Counted from the first letter of the stretch, positions 36,039-44,701 are shown. The stretch: DNA of 64,000 nucleotides from NORP259 sp041398705 (GCA_041398705.1 JAWKUI010000015.1:1-64000), one strand, 5' to 3'. Notes: generated by a model not told the origin, from the sequence alone. Made by a program: numbers and translations.

Positions 36039-36488
36039 TCGAAAAAGGCTTAGGGAAGCGCGCTCCAGCAGGCGGGCCAGAACGCAGTTGCGAGCAGTGG
36101 GACAAGATCCCAGACCGGCGGAACCCGATCAAGCATGCATGCCCGTGAGGCTCCGAAGAACCTCAGGTGATGCATCAAAATGTGACCCGGGCGCGCACCA
36201 TGGTCCCCCGTGCCCCGGTGCGGCAGGTCCAGCGCCCCTGAAGAGGCTGATGAAATCCTCTGAAACCCAGAAATGGCGGCATTGCCAGTATCCATCCCGC
36301 GAGGCAAAGATCAGCTGGCCGAGCTTGTCCCCTGCCGATACCTCTGCCGCACGGTGTGCGGTCCAACGGACTGCCACCTCAAGCGACGATGGCGGCGCCT
36401 CGGCGGCATGGCCTCCACGAGCTCTGCCCCTCGGTCTAGGCCCCATCGGCCGCCCGCACTTCGCAGACGGCCGATGGCACGGCGGGAA
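36039..36488. other. Intergenic with a decayed gene fragment
   Basis: About 450 nt between two surface-protein genes. Apart from the fragment described at 36276-36360 I see no intact gene. It should contain the promoter of the beta-helix gene at 33408-36038. Confidence 0.4.
36276..36360 (-). pseudogene. Fragment similar to the aspartoacylase-like gene
   Basis: On the minus strand this segment encodes GDKLGQLIFASRDGYW, nearly the same as GDRLGDKDGQPVFASRDGYL near the C-terminus of the aspartoacylase-like protein at 40294-41262. The DNA also matches: an almost identical 17-base run ending in GGCAAA appears at 36292-36308 and 40388-40404, and similarity extends on both sides to about 85 bases. 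Flanking sequence does not encode the rest of the enzyme, so this looks like a decayed partial copy. A small real gene sharing only this motif is the alternative. Confidence 0.5.
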
Positions 36489-38231
36489 TCACCGGAACGG
36501 CACGCCCACGGCCGATGTGAAGTTGGACGTGGGCGCCGGATTGTGATCGCGGTACCAGCCTTGGAAGTACCAGGTCTGCCCTGCCGAGATCGTCAAGGGC
36601 GGGTTGGTCGGCAGATCCAGGTCAGGCAGTTGCACCCGCACCGTGCCCGCGCCGTCCGCCGGGCCGCCGATCGGACTCAAGCGAGCCAGGCTTCCGCCCA
36701 GACAGAGCTGGCCTTGGCTGCCGGGAATGTTCACCGGGGTCGCCTGTGCGGCCGTTCCGGCGAGGAACATCGCAAACTCCCCCGGAGGCATGCCGAGGGC
36801 CGTGAGGCGCAGGAATCCCCACGAGGCTTCGTCGAAGCCCGTGACCTCGAGCTTGGCACCATTGCCCGCCGAATTCGGCTGCCCCGCGCAGACTTCGCTG
36901 CCCATGGGCAGATAGAAGACATCGACCCGGCCGACGTCGTTGATCGTGCCCACGTTGCCCCCGTAGGAGCCCACGATGGCCGTCGAGCCGCCCACTGCGA
37001 CGGAGTATCCCATCAACTCTGCGTCGGTGGAGTACTCGCGGTTGCAGCGGAGCCTAGCCGTTTCGACCCATTGACCACCAAGGTACTCGAAACAATACCC
37101 AGCCCCAGGAATCAGGTCTGGCATTTGGATCGGTTGGTAGTACGGCATATGCGGTGCGCCGACAATCAACCGTCCCGCTTCAAAATCAATGGAGTATCCA
37201 AAGTTATCGCTCGCGAAGCATGCAAAGAACGGGTTGTACAAGGCGGCCCAACTGTCGCTGGCTTCCAGCGTCTGAGCCAAAGTCCAGGCACCACTGGCGT
37301 AGTGCCACATACGAACTTTGCCCACACTCAGGTTCCCCGGCGAGTTGCAATTGTCATTGGGAGAGCCAATAGCCAGCCAATCGCCATCGATAGCCAAGGC
37401 CGTGGCCGTCCTTTCATCCCAGCCAAAACTGACGAGTGGAATCGTTCCATCCCATACCCACTGCCCGGTTGCAGTATCTAACCGGAGCACATACGCGCAG
37501 GCGGAAGACGTGTACTGGGGAATCGCCCCCACAAGGACTTTCTGCCCATCGGTTGCCATCGACAGCCCCACTCGAATGAGTCCAGGAGCTGCCGGGCCCG
37601 AAGGGGGGGTCCAGACCTGAGTGAGTGACCATCCGGAAGGCCCCTTGGAGTAGACGAGGACGCAACCCCATGTGTTCTGGGCAGCCTGGCTTTGGTTCCC
37701 CATTTCAGCCACCATGATCGTTTCATCATTCACGACACAGATGGGGCCGGGAAAGGCAGACCATCCTTGGATCGTATGCAAGGGATCTGGATCCAAGCGG
37801 GTGGTTTCCACCCACTGAGTGCCATTGAATTCAAAGATAAACACTGCCCCTGGTTGCCAACCGGAGACCAAGCTCCCACCCGGAAACTGCCGAGATCCAA
37901 GGATGATGACATTGCCGCGCTGGTGTATGGGGCGCGATCCCAAGGAGCGGGGGCAATTGGCAACCTCAAGTTTCTGGAAAAACTCATATCCAGAAGAGGA
38001 CTTCCGGTAAACGTAAATCGCCCCCGAACCGAGTGCGCTTGCCGACTCGTGAGGAGAGTGGACGGTCAGCCACTCCCCGTCCTGGCACATCACCCTTGCG
38101 TAGCCAGTTCCGAGCGGAATCAACTCGTCTCCGTGGAACTCCCGATCAGGCAATCTCACCTCTCCCGCCTGCCCGTACGCGGCTCCATGCAAAGCAAACA
38201 TGCACACGATCATCGCCAGCTTCATCATCAT
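36489..38231 (-). CDS. Secreted FG-GAP-like beta-propeller with shared C-terminal domain
   Basis: 580 residues. A signal peptide (LAMIVCMFALHGAAYG) is followed by repeated propeller blades with GxVxVYxxxxxxWxxxxxL and W-containing loops: GAIYVYRKSSSGYEFFQKLE, GAVFIFEFNGTQWVETTRL, CVLVYSKGPSGWSLTQVW, VRMWHYASGAWTLAQTLE, GYCFEYLGGQWVETARL. Blades are spaced by GDWLAIGSPND-type segments as in integrin-alpha-like FG-GAP repeats. The C-terminal ~130 residues (CAGQPNSAGNGAKL ... TWYFQGWYRDHN ... SNFTSAVGVPF) belong to the domain shared by five proteins here. The first of three consecutive ATGs is taken, with GTGAGG upstream. Confidence 0.8.
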   Translation of the reverse strand: MMMKLAMIVCMFALHGAAYGQAGEVRLPDREFHGDELIPLGTGYARVMCQDGEWLTVHSPHESASALGSGAIYVYRKSSSGYEFFQKLEVANCPRSLGSRPIHQRGNVIILGSRQFPGGSLVSGWQPGAVFIFEFNGTQWVETTRLDPDPLHTIQGWSAFPGPICVVNDETIMVAEMGNQSQAAQNTWGCVLVYSKGPSGWSLTQVWTPPSGPAAPGLIRVGLSMATDGQKVLVGAIPQYTSSACAYVLRLDTATGQWVWDGTIPLVSFGWDERTATALAIDGDWLAIGSPNDNCNSPGNLSVGKVRMWHYASGAWTLAQTLEASDSWAALYNPFFACFASDNFGYSIDFEAGRLIVGAPHMPYYQPIQMPDLIPGAGYCFEYLGGQWVETARLRCNREYSTDAELMGYSVAVGGSTAIVGSYGGNVGTINDVGRVDVFYLPMGSEVCAGQPNSAGNGAKLEVTGFDEASWGFLRLTALGMPPGEFAMFLAGTAAQATPVNIPGSQGQLCLGGSLARLSPIGGPADGAGTVRVQLPDLDLPTNPPLTISAGQTWYFQGWYRDHNPAPTSNFTSAVGVPFR

Positions 38232-38299
38232 CGCCTCACTCAGGGAACCCGCACGCGGCGGCCTGGGTTGCGCCAGCAACCCAGGCCGCCGCGATCAAC

Positions 38300-39916
38300 C
38301 TACTGCTGCACCTCGTAACAACCCATGTCCGCCAGTCCAGGAAGATTCGGACGGAATACAGAGTCGAAGGAGCGCGGCAACAACAAACTCCAATCGTACT
38401 CATAGTCCACCAGGAAGGTGGGCAACTGCTCGGGGTAGTTGAGCTGGACGCCGTAGTCGCTGGCAAACGGCGGAGACGTACACCCCGCCGTGCAACCCCG
38501 ATCAATGCAGGGGGAGCTCGTTTTCAGATGGTAGTTACTCCCAACCGTCACGAACTGCGGATCTTGGCGGATGTTCCCCGTCCCTGGATAGGTCCCCGAT
38601 GAGCAGGTACACTCGATATCCGAGTAGGCAACGCCATCACTGGAAGTACCATCCTTCAAGATCGGCCAAGTCATCACTGGATCGAAATTGTTCCAGATGA
38701 TCGAGTTGGACATAGTGAGCTGCCCAGTGTTTTCGACCGATACGATGCCGCCCGGCGAGCTCATCCCGGACACCTTCGGATTGACCAGCACTGTGTTCTC
38801 AGTGATTGAGCAGTTCGAGATGTTCACGTCCGGGGAGGAGGTGCCGCCGATCCCACCGAACACAGCAATCGCGGCCCCCTTGCCTCTCACAAAGTTGTGA
38901 TGGAACAGGCAGTTGTAGATGAGCGGAGATCCGGTGAAGTACGGCGAAATGGCAATGGCCCCGCCCTTCTGACCAGCAAAAGTAGGGGCGTCCGGGTCGG
39001 TTTCCGCCCCTGCCAGGTTGAACTCGAACGTGCTGTTGTAGATGTAAGGAGGGTAGTTGAATCCGGAAGAGTAGATATCCTCCCCCTCCACTTCCAGCAT
39101 GGCGATTGCGCCAGCCGCCGTGTCACTGCGATTGGCTTGGAAGTGGCACCGGAACAGTCCCGCCCAAGCGTCCGCCTTGCTGCCGTCCACATAGACCGCT
39201 CCACCGGAGGCCAATGCGGAGTTCCCAAGGAAGAAGCAGTTGTGGATCTTGACGGCAAGTCCGCCCCCTGAGAAACTGTCCGTACCCGCGTAGATTCCAC
39301 CGCCGTGCTGCAGCTTGAACTGCTGCTCGCCAGGGAGCGGAAGCAGTGGCCCATAGGCCGCTCCCTGGGCAATCTGGAAGCCATCGATGACAGTCAGGAG
39401 GTCGCTGCTAAGCGTCGTGAGGTTGGAAACCTCAATGACGTTGTACGCCATCCCACTTGCGCCGAGGTTCCCCGACAGAATGGTCTGACGGTAGTTGCCA
39501 AGTCGGTTGTTTTCGTCAACTTCACCTCCGAGGAATCCACCGTACAACCCAACCCCACGTTCGACAAAGAAGGTCCGGCTCTTCGTATCGCCGGCAATGC
39601 GCTCTGATCCAGCGCCGGGCAAATAGGTTCCCTCGATGACGAACACTTTCTTATCCGCTGTGCCGGATGCAGCGCTCGCAGCTTGACTTAATGCAAGGTT
39701 TAGGTCCGCAGTTCGATTGTTCCAACTCGAACCGTCTGCAAGCCCCAAAGCCGTTGGGCCGACATAGCGCTGGCCCCGTGCGTGCCCTGCCAAGAGTCCG
39801 GCTACCACCGCAAACCCAAGCAACCTAGCGCCTGGCCTCCGATTGGCAGATCCTTTCTCACCGCGCGCCCAGTTCAGGCAAGAGTGAGTGAGTGAGTGAG
39901 TGAGTGAACGTTTCAT
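38300..39916 (-). CDS. Secreted beta-helix protein with tetranucleotide repeat at its start
   Basis: 538 residues. The N-terminus MKRSLTHSLTHS is encoded by a run of 4-bp repeats (39882-39907), followed by a signal peptide (LLGFAVVAGLLAGHARG). The body has beta-helix features: ADLNLALSQAASA, KKVFVIEGTYLPG, GVGLYGGFLGGE, and repeats GGAVYVDGSKADAWAGLFRCHFQANRS and GGAIAISPYFTGSPLIYNCLFHHN. It ends in VDYEYDWSLL...LADMGCYEVQQ, the usual end of choice-of-anchor Q proteins, without the shared W-F-Q domain. GGAGGG lies six bases before the ATG, so the start is well supported. A one-unit change in the repeat would shift the frame. Confidence 0.8.
   Translation of the reverse strand: MKRSLTHSLTHSCLNWARGEKGSANRRPGARLLGFAVVAGLLAGHARGQRYVGPTALGLADGSSWNNRTADLNLALSQAASAASGTADKKVFVIEGTYLPGAGSERIAGDTKSRTFFVERGVGLYGGFLGGEVDENNRLGNYRQTILSGNLGASGMAYNVIEVSNLTTLSSDLLTVIDGFQIAQGAAYGPLLPLPGEQQFKLQHGGGIYAGTDSFSGGGLAVKIHNCFFLGNSALASGGAVYVDGSKADAWAGLFRCHFQANRSDTAAGAIAMLEVEGEDIYSSGFNYPPYIYNSTFEFNLAGAETDPDAPTFAGQKGGAIAISPYFTGSPLIYNCLFHHNFVRGKGAAIAVFGGIGGTSSPDVNISNCSITENTVLVNPKVSGMSSPGGIVSVENTGQLTMSNSIIWNNFDPVMTWPILKDGTSSDGVAYSDIECTCSSGTYPGTGNIRQDPQFVTVGSNYHLKTSSPCIDRGCTAGCTSPPFASDYGVQLNYPEQLPTFLVDYEYDWSLLLPRSFDSVFRPNLPGLADMGCYEVQQ
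39882..39907 (+). repeat. (GAGT)6.5 tetranucleotide microsatellite inside a start region
   Basis: Six perfect GAGT units plus GA, 26 bp, starting at codon 4 of the minus-strand beta-helix gene. Because the unit is not a multiple of three it is read as the peptide repeat SLTH. Confidence 0.95.
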
Positions 39917-40293
39917 CGCGAGCCCTCCAAATGGTGAGGAGAAAAGTGAAGCGACGACACCAATGCGGTGAGGTCTACATCCAACCTACGCCCACATCCT
40001 TTGGCCGCAAGGGGGCAAATCTGCAAAGATTCGATGCTGGCCATTCGCGCTTCAGAGGCTCAACTGCCTGAAGAGTCTGTGCTCACAATCAACATTGCGG
40101 GCAGAAATGGAAGCCTGCCCAGGAAGGACACCAAGTAGCGAAACTCGACCCAGTTCAAAGCCCCGTTGAAGGCGACCACATAACGAATGGGTCCACTTGG
40201 TTCCGATTGGATCACTCCTTGAGCACCGTGCGTTGCGCGCCTGCCACGCGCGCCGCACGCTTCGGGCAATGGGGTTTCCCCCCTCCGCATGCC
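39917..40293. other. Intergenic, no convincing gene
   Basis: About 380 nt. It holds the Shine-Dalgarno of the beta-helix gene (GGAGGG, 39923-39928). A 76-codon minus-strand frame (40060-40290) contains a plausible peptide (RYVVAFNGALNWVEFRYLVS) but begins in arginine-rich shadow-like sequence. It could be a remnant of a lost gene, but I do not call it. Confidence 0.4.
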
Positions 40294-41262
40294 TCAACGC
40301 GGAACTTTCGCCGCCGGATCCCCGCACGCTTCGGCCAGAAAGAACCCCTCGCCCCCCTGATCCTGATACAGCGGCATCACCAGGTACCCATCCCGCGAGG
40401 CAAACACCGGCTGGCCGTCTTTGTCCCCGAGCCGATCGCCCTGGCGCACGGCGTCGAAACTCTGGAAGCGGCGCGAAGGCAGGCTGCCCATTACGAAGCG
40501 GGAGCCGGCGGTTTCTTCGCGGTGGAAGACGTTCACGTGGCCGGGAAGTTCGTCGGTCTCCTGGCGCAGGATCTGGCGGGCGTGGCGCACGACGTTGTGG
40601 TCGTCGGGCAGGAGACCGGTGATCGCCAGGGCACTCCAGACGGCGGCTTCGAGGTGGCGCACGGTGGAGGGTTCGCCGGACTTGCCGCCTTCGACGACGA
40701 TGGCGGCGCCGTGGAATTCGCTGAACCAGGCGGCGAGGGTGCCCTGGATCGATTCGTTGAGGCCGTGCACGCAGGGCACACCGATGTGGGCGCCGAGGCG
40801 CTGGCTGTCTTCGGCGCCGAGTACGACGGCGAAGGGCGGGCCGCCGCCGGAGGTGCTGTGCAGGTCGAGCAGGAACAGGGGCCGGCCGCTGCCGAAGAAG
40901 GGCGCGATGGCGCCGTGCAAGCCGCGCAGTTCCATGTCGCTGAGGCGGTCGGCCTTGGCGTCCTGGGCGAGCACGCGCGCGATGTCCTCCGCGTGCCAAA
41001 CGCGATTCAGGTCCCGGTCGATGCCCCGTTCCCCCACCTGCAAGGCGGGGCGGTTGCCGCGCAGGGCGACCAGGGTGCCTGCCAGCACTTCGCGGTCGCG
41101 GCGCAGTTGCGCGCAGACGCGGGTGAGCGCCTCGACGCCCCCCGGCTCGTTGCCGTGCAGGCCGCCGACGCAGAAGAGCACCGGGCCCAGGCCTTCGAAA
41201 CGATCGATCTCCCGCGGGGGCAACCCCGCGGGCGACTTCTTCTCCCCTTGTCCGTCACTCAC
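40294..41262 (-). CDS. Succinylglutamate desuccinylase/aspartoacylase family protein
   Basis: 322 residues. A zinc carboxypeptidase-fold hydrolase. The metal site is visible as GGLHGNEPGG (His and Glu) near residue 34 and the third ligand in LLDLHSTSGGG; substrate-binding DRDLNRVW and the catalytic glutamate in AIVVEGGKSG are also present. The C-terminal beta domain (GDRLGDKDGQPVFASRDGYLVMPLY) is typical of this family. Members remove acyl groups from amino acids, but the substrate is not clear. The GTG start overlaps the stop of the upstream glutamate-cysteine ligase/CBS gene by eight bases, so the products probably share a pathway. Confidence 0.87.
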   Translation of the reverse strand: MSDGQGEKKSPAGLPPREIDRFEGLGPVLFCVGGLHGNEPGGVEALTRVCAQLRRDREVLAGTLVALRGNRPALQVGERGIDRDLNRVWHAEDIARVLAQDAKADRLSDMELRGLHGAIAPFFGSGRPLFLLDLHSTSGGGPPFAVVLGAEDSQRLGAHIGVPCVHGLNESIQGTLAAWFSEFHGAAIVVEGGKSGEPSTVRHLEAAVWSALAITGLLPDDHNVVRHARQILRQETDELPGHVNVFHREETAGSRFVMGSLPSRRFQSFDAVRQGDRLGDKDGQPVFASRDGYLVMPLYQDQGGEGFFLAEACGDPAAKVPR

Positions 41263-43162
41263 CGCGCAGGGACTCCTCGAGCAGACGGGCCGCGGCGTTG
41301 ATGAAGTCGTGTTCGGTCACGATGCCCACCAGGCGGTCGTTTTCCACCACGGGCAGAGCACCGACCTTGTGTTTGCGCATGAGGTCAATGGCTTCCAGGG
41401 TCGACGCGCCCGGCTCGACGGTGACCAGCGGCCCCGCCTTCATGATGTCGCGCACGGCCACCGGTTTGGTGTCCTTGCCGCGCTGCGCCAGCACCCGCAG
41501 CAGGGTGCGCTGGGAGATCAGACCGACGAGGCGCCCGTCCTTGTCCTCCACCGGCACGCGGTGCAGGTGCTCCCAGTCCATCAGGCTCGCCACCAGATCC
41601 ACCACGTCGTCGGGGCCCACGGTGAACACGTCGCGCGTCATCACCTGGCGCACGGTGCGGAAGGAATGCCGCCAGTCCGACTTGGCTTCGAGGGTCGCCA
41701 GGCGCCAGGTGTGTACCGGTTCGCCCGATTGCTGGCGCGCATAGGTCGCCGCGGTGAGCGCGCGGTGCTGGCCATCGGGCGTGCCGCGGCCTTGCATGCC
41801 CGCGAGGGAATCCAGGGCCCACTTCGCCCCGGTCTGCCCACTGCGCACGCGCGCTTCGACGATGCCGAGGTACTTGTCGATGTCCCCCGGCAGGATGTTC
41901 TTCTCCGCGAGCCCCTCGCGCGCCATCGGCAGCAGGCGCTCGAGGATCAGATCCCGCGCCGTCACAGGCTCGCCATCGACCCAGCGGAACTGGGCATCGA
42001 GCCCGTAGCGCGCCGCCGCCATGAAGTTGCCCTTGGCATCATCGAAGGCGAAACACTCACGCACGTCGCCGAGCCGTTCGCCCAGGGCCACCATCAAGCC
42101 GAAATAGAAAGCCGCGTTCGCCATCTCGTCGACCACGCTCGGGCCTGCGGGGAACGCGCGCGCTTCGATGCGCAGGTGCGCCTGGCCGTCCTTGACCCCG
42201 TAACACGGCCGGTTCCAGCGGTAGACCGTGCCGTTGAACAGGCACAGGGCCTTGAGCGGCGGAATCTCGCCCCGGGCGAGCATGCTGAGCGATCCTTCGC
42301 CGAGATCCTGGGTGAGCAACACGCGGAAGCGCGCCACATCCTCGCGGAAGATCTCGAGCACCGACTGATCGATCCACTTGGCACCAAAACTCACCCGCCG
42401 GCGCGAACCGCGCTTTTGCTGACTCTCGTTGCGCGCGTCGAGGGATTGCTGGAAGAGCGCCACGCGCGTTTCGTGCCACAGGCGGTGTTGCAGGAACACT
42501 GGCGAGTTGACCGCGGCCGCGAGCACCGGGGCGGTGACCACCTGGGCCAGGTTGTACAGGAACGGAAACTCCCCGGCCCCCACCTGGAAGTGCAGCTGGA
42601 AGCTCGTGTTGCACGCCTCCAGCATCACGTTGTCGTGGGTGGTGCGCAGTTCGTCGAGGCCCTTGATGTGCGCCGTGAACTCGCTACCGCGCATCTCGGA
42701 CAGGATTTGGTTGAGCTGCAGGTAGCGCGGCTCGGGCACCATCGCGTCGAGGCTCAGCTCGTGTTGGTGCAGGGTCGGCAGGATGCCGCACATCAGGATG
42801 CGGCTATCCACTTCGGCGGCGGCCTTGCGCGCCCCCTCGACCATGCTCGCCAGCTCCTGCTCCATGGCGGACAAGCAGCCCCCGGTCAGCACCTGCGGCG
42901 AGGCGTTGGCCTCCAGGTTGAAGCGGGCCAGCTCGGGGGTGTAGTTGCCCTGGAGCCGCTCCAGCACCTGATCCGCCACCAAGTGCGGTTCGTAGGAGGG
43001 ATTGATCAGGAAGAGCTCCTGCTCCGCCCCGATGCGGCGCACGCCCGTTTCGATGCGGCCCGTCTGGATCATTTCCTCCAGGGCCCGCAGATCCTCGAGC
43101 AGGGCCTGGCTGAAGGCCCGCCGCTGCTCCTCGTCCTGCTCGGAGATGTGGTGTTCACCCAT
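41255..43162 (-). CDS. Glutamate-cysteine-ligase-like (GCS2) enzyme fused to a CBS pair
   Basis: 635 residues. Residues ~20-480 resemble the GCS2 family of carboxylate-amine ligases: GAEQELFLINPSYEPH, ELARFNLEANASPQVL, TAHIKGLDELRTTHDNVMLEACNTSFQLHFQV, GQAHLRIEARAFPAGPSV. The last ~125 residues are two CBS motifs (VRQVMTRDVFTVGPDDVVDLVASLM and VRDIMKAGPLVTVEPGASTLEAIDLMRKHKVGALPVVE), which usually bind adenine nucleotides and regulate the attached enzyme. It probably forms a gamma-glutamyl-type amide bond under energy-charge control (inference). It is coupled to the aspartoacylase-like gene. TACGAT lies nine bases before the ATG. Confidence 0.85.
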   Translation of the reverse strand: MGEHHISEQDEEQRRAFSQALLEDLRALEEMIQTGRIETGVRRIGAEQELFLINPSYEPHLVADQVLERLQGNYTPELARFNLEANASPQVLTGGCLSAMEQELASMVEGARKAAAEVDSRILMCGILPTLHQHELSLDAMVPEPRYLQLNQILSEMRGSEFTAHIKGLDELRTTHDNVMLEACNTSFQLHFQVGAGEFPFLYNLAQVVTAPVLAAAVNSPVFLQHRLWHETRVALFQQSLDARNESQQKRGSRRRVSFGAKWIDQSVLEIFREDVARFRVLLTQDLGEGSLSMLARGEIPPLKALCLFNGTVYRWNRPCYGVKDGQAHLRIEARAFPAGPSVVDEMANAAFYFGLMVALGERLGDVRECFAFDDAKGNFMAAARYGLDAQFRWVDGEPVTARDLILERLLPMAREGLAEKNILPGDIDKYLGIVEARVRSGQTGAKWALDSLAGMQGRGTPDGQHRALTAATYARQQSGEPVHTWRLATLEAKSDWRHSFRTVRQVMTRDVFTVGPDDVVDLVASLMDWEHLHRVPVEDKDGRLVGLISQRTLLRVLAQRGKDTKPVAVRDIMKAGPLVTVEPGASTLEAIDLMRKHKVGALPVVENDRLVGIVTEHDFINAAARLLEESLRGE

Positions 43163-43375
43163 TGCAGGCCGATCGTAGCGGCCCGGGCCGGACCGGCCCA
43201 TTTTCGGCCCCGGCATTTCCCCTTCCGAGCCCGCTGGCGGTCCCCCAGGGGCCCTGGCCCGCGCCCCTGTACGAATTTTGTAGCGGACCGGAACCTAACC
43301 TCCCACGGAAGGTTTCGCTGGAGTCGAATCCTCGGGAAGCCCGGTCCGGCCTCGGATCCCTGCCCGGCCAATGGC

Positions 43376-43381
43376 TAGAAT
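43376..43381 (+). promoter_or_regulatory. -10-like TAGAAT before the Spy-like gene
   Basis: TAGAAT lies 24 bases before the ATG at 43406, giving a short leader of about 17 nt if used. Confidence 0.35.
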
Positions 43382-43405
43382 GACCCCGAACCCGACAGCT
43401 TGCCC

Positions 43406-44214
43406 ATGAAGACCCTTCCTCTGATCCTGACCTGCCTGGCCAGCGGCGCCGTCGGCGCCGGCGCGACCCACTTCCTTGCTCAGCCCGCCCCGACCCAGGC
43501 CTCCGGCGACTTCGAATCGATCGAAGCCCGTCTCAGCAGCCTGAGCCAGGCCTTGAACACCCGCGATGGCGCCATCGAAGAGCTCAAGCGCGAGCTGCGC
43601 CGCGTGCAGGATGAAAGCGAACTGGTCGGTTACATGCCCGAGCGCACCAGCGTGCCCCAAGACTTGCCGGTGACCGCGGTGCAAGGCGACGCCATCGTCG
43701 AGCGTTCCGGCATGGTCGAGATCGCTGGCCAATCGATCTCGGTGGCGGACTTCGACAAGATGATCCGCAACTCACAGGCGCGCATCCGTGAACAGGAGCG
43801 CATCGAGCGCGAGCAGGAGCGGGCCGTCGCCGAGGGCGAGCGCATCGAAACCCGCGTGGCCGCCCTGGCCACGAATTGGGCCTCGATTCCCACCAGCAGA
43901 GCGAATTCCGCCGCTTCCTGAGCGAGCAGAACGACAAGCGCCGCGAGGTGATGGACAGCATGCGCGACGCCGGCGGGGATCGCACCCAGATGCGCGATAC
44001 CTTCCAGAAGATGCGCGATGACGCCACCCGGGACCTGCAATCGTTCCTGACGATGGATCAGTACGAACGGTACCAGGAGTCGGACAACAACGACATGCGC
44101 ATGTTCCGTGGGCCCGGCGGTGGCGGCCGAGGCGGCTTCGGCGGCCGCGGCGGCAATGGCGGCGGCGATGGTGGCAACCAAGGCGGCAATGGCGGCGGCG
44201 GACGCAACCAGTAA
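43406..44214 (+). pseudogene. Spy/CpxP-like exported protein, split by a single-base deletion
   Basis: The first part (43406-43921) encodes a signal-anchor (MKTLPLILTCLASGAVGAG), a coiled-coil with heptad Leu (FESIEARLSSLSQALNTRDGAIEELKREL) and a charged helix ending RVAALAT. From about 43873 the sensible reading continues in another frame: ELGLDSHQQSEFRRFLSEQ, DKRREVMDSMRD, DATRDLQSFLTMDQYERYQ, then a Gly-rich tail (GRGGFGGRGGNGGGDGG) to the stop at 44214. One extra base at 43871-43873 would join them as ATELGLDS. The LTMDQ-containing helical part recalls periplasmic Spy/CpxP-like metal or stress chaperones. True frameshift and sequencing error are both possible. Confidence 0.7.
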
Positions 44215-44656
44215 CCCGCCCGATCCGAATGACCCGTCGCCGGCCTTCCGCTGGCGCGCGGGTTCCCTCTCCCTGGACCGTGAATCCACCGGCCTTCTGG
44301 CGGACTGGTTGCAAAGCAGCCACCCCCAGGAGGCCTGTGGTCTTTTGATCGCGGCCTTGGAGGGCGATACCTGGCGTGGGCACTTCACCCGCGCCGCCAA
44401 CGAAGCGTCCGACCCCGAGCGATCCTTCCGCGTGCCCGCGCAGCACGTCATGCACTGGGACCGCGAGGCCCAACGCTCCGGCCGGCGCATCTTGGGCCAT
44501 TGGCACCATCACCCGGGTGGCGAAGCGCAGCCCTCGGCGCGGGACCGGGCGGAACTGCCGGAGGGTTGGCTCGGACTGGTGCTCGCGCTCGGCCCGGGCG
44601 GCCTGCGCTGGGCCTGCCATGGCACCCCCGCGGAAACCCGTGTATCGGGGGAGTAA
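44189..44656 (+). CDS. JAMM/MPN-domain metalloprotease-like protein
   Basis: 155 residues. The JAMM zinc motif is visible as LGHWHHHPGGEAQPSARD (His-x-His, Ser, Asp) with the upstream catalytic Glu in SSHPQEACGLLIAAL. Bacterial stand-alone JAMM proteins cleave ubiquitin-like or sulfur-carrier protein conjugates or trim C-termini of such carriers. No ThiS/MoaD-like gene is adjacent. The gene overlaps the Gly-rich tail of the preceding gene by 26 nt. The start is uncertain because several ATG codons lie in the GGC-rich stretch; the one preceded by AAGG is used. Confidence 0.78.
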   Translation: MAAADATSNPPDPNDPSPAFRWRAGSLSLDRESTGLLADWLQSSHPQEACGLLIAALEGDTWRGHFTRAANEASDPERSFRVPAQHVMHWDREAQRSGRRILGHWHHHPGGEAQPSARDRAELPEGWLGLVLALGPGGLRWACHGTPAETRVSGE

Positions 44657-44695
44657 GCGCCAGACCCCATGCTGCCGCCCGCGGCCGGCCCTGCG

Positions 44696-44701
44696 TATGA
44701 T
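44696..44701 (+). promoter_or_regulatory. -10-like TATGAT, leaderless start of M1 peptidase
   Basis: TATGAT, one change from the TATAAT consensus, lies seven bases before the ATG at 44709. This favours that ATG over one at 44697, which lies inside the hexamer. Confidence 0.5.

Noticed and set aside
40060..40290. A 76-codon minus-strand frame with a plausible middle part
   Set aside because: It starts in arginine-rich sequence, has no ribosome site or -10 hexamer at a useful distance, and matches nothing I recognise.
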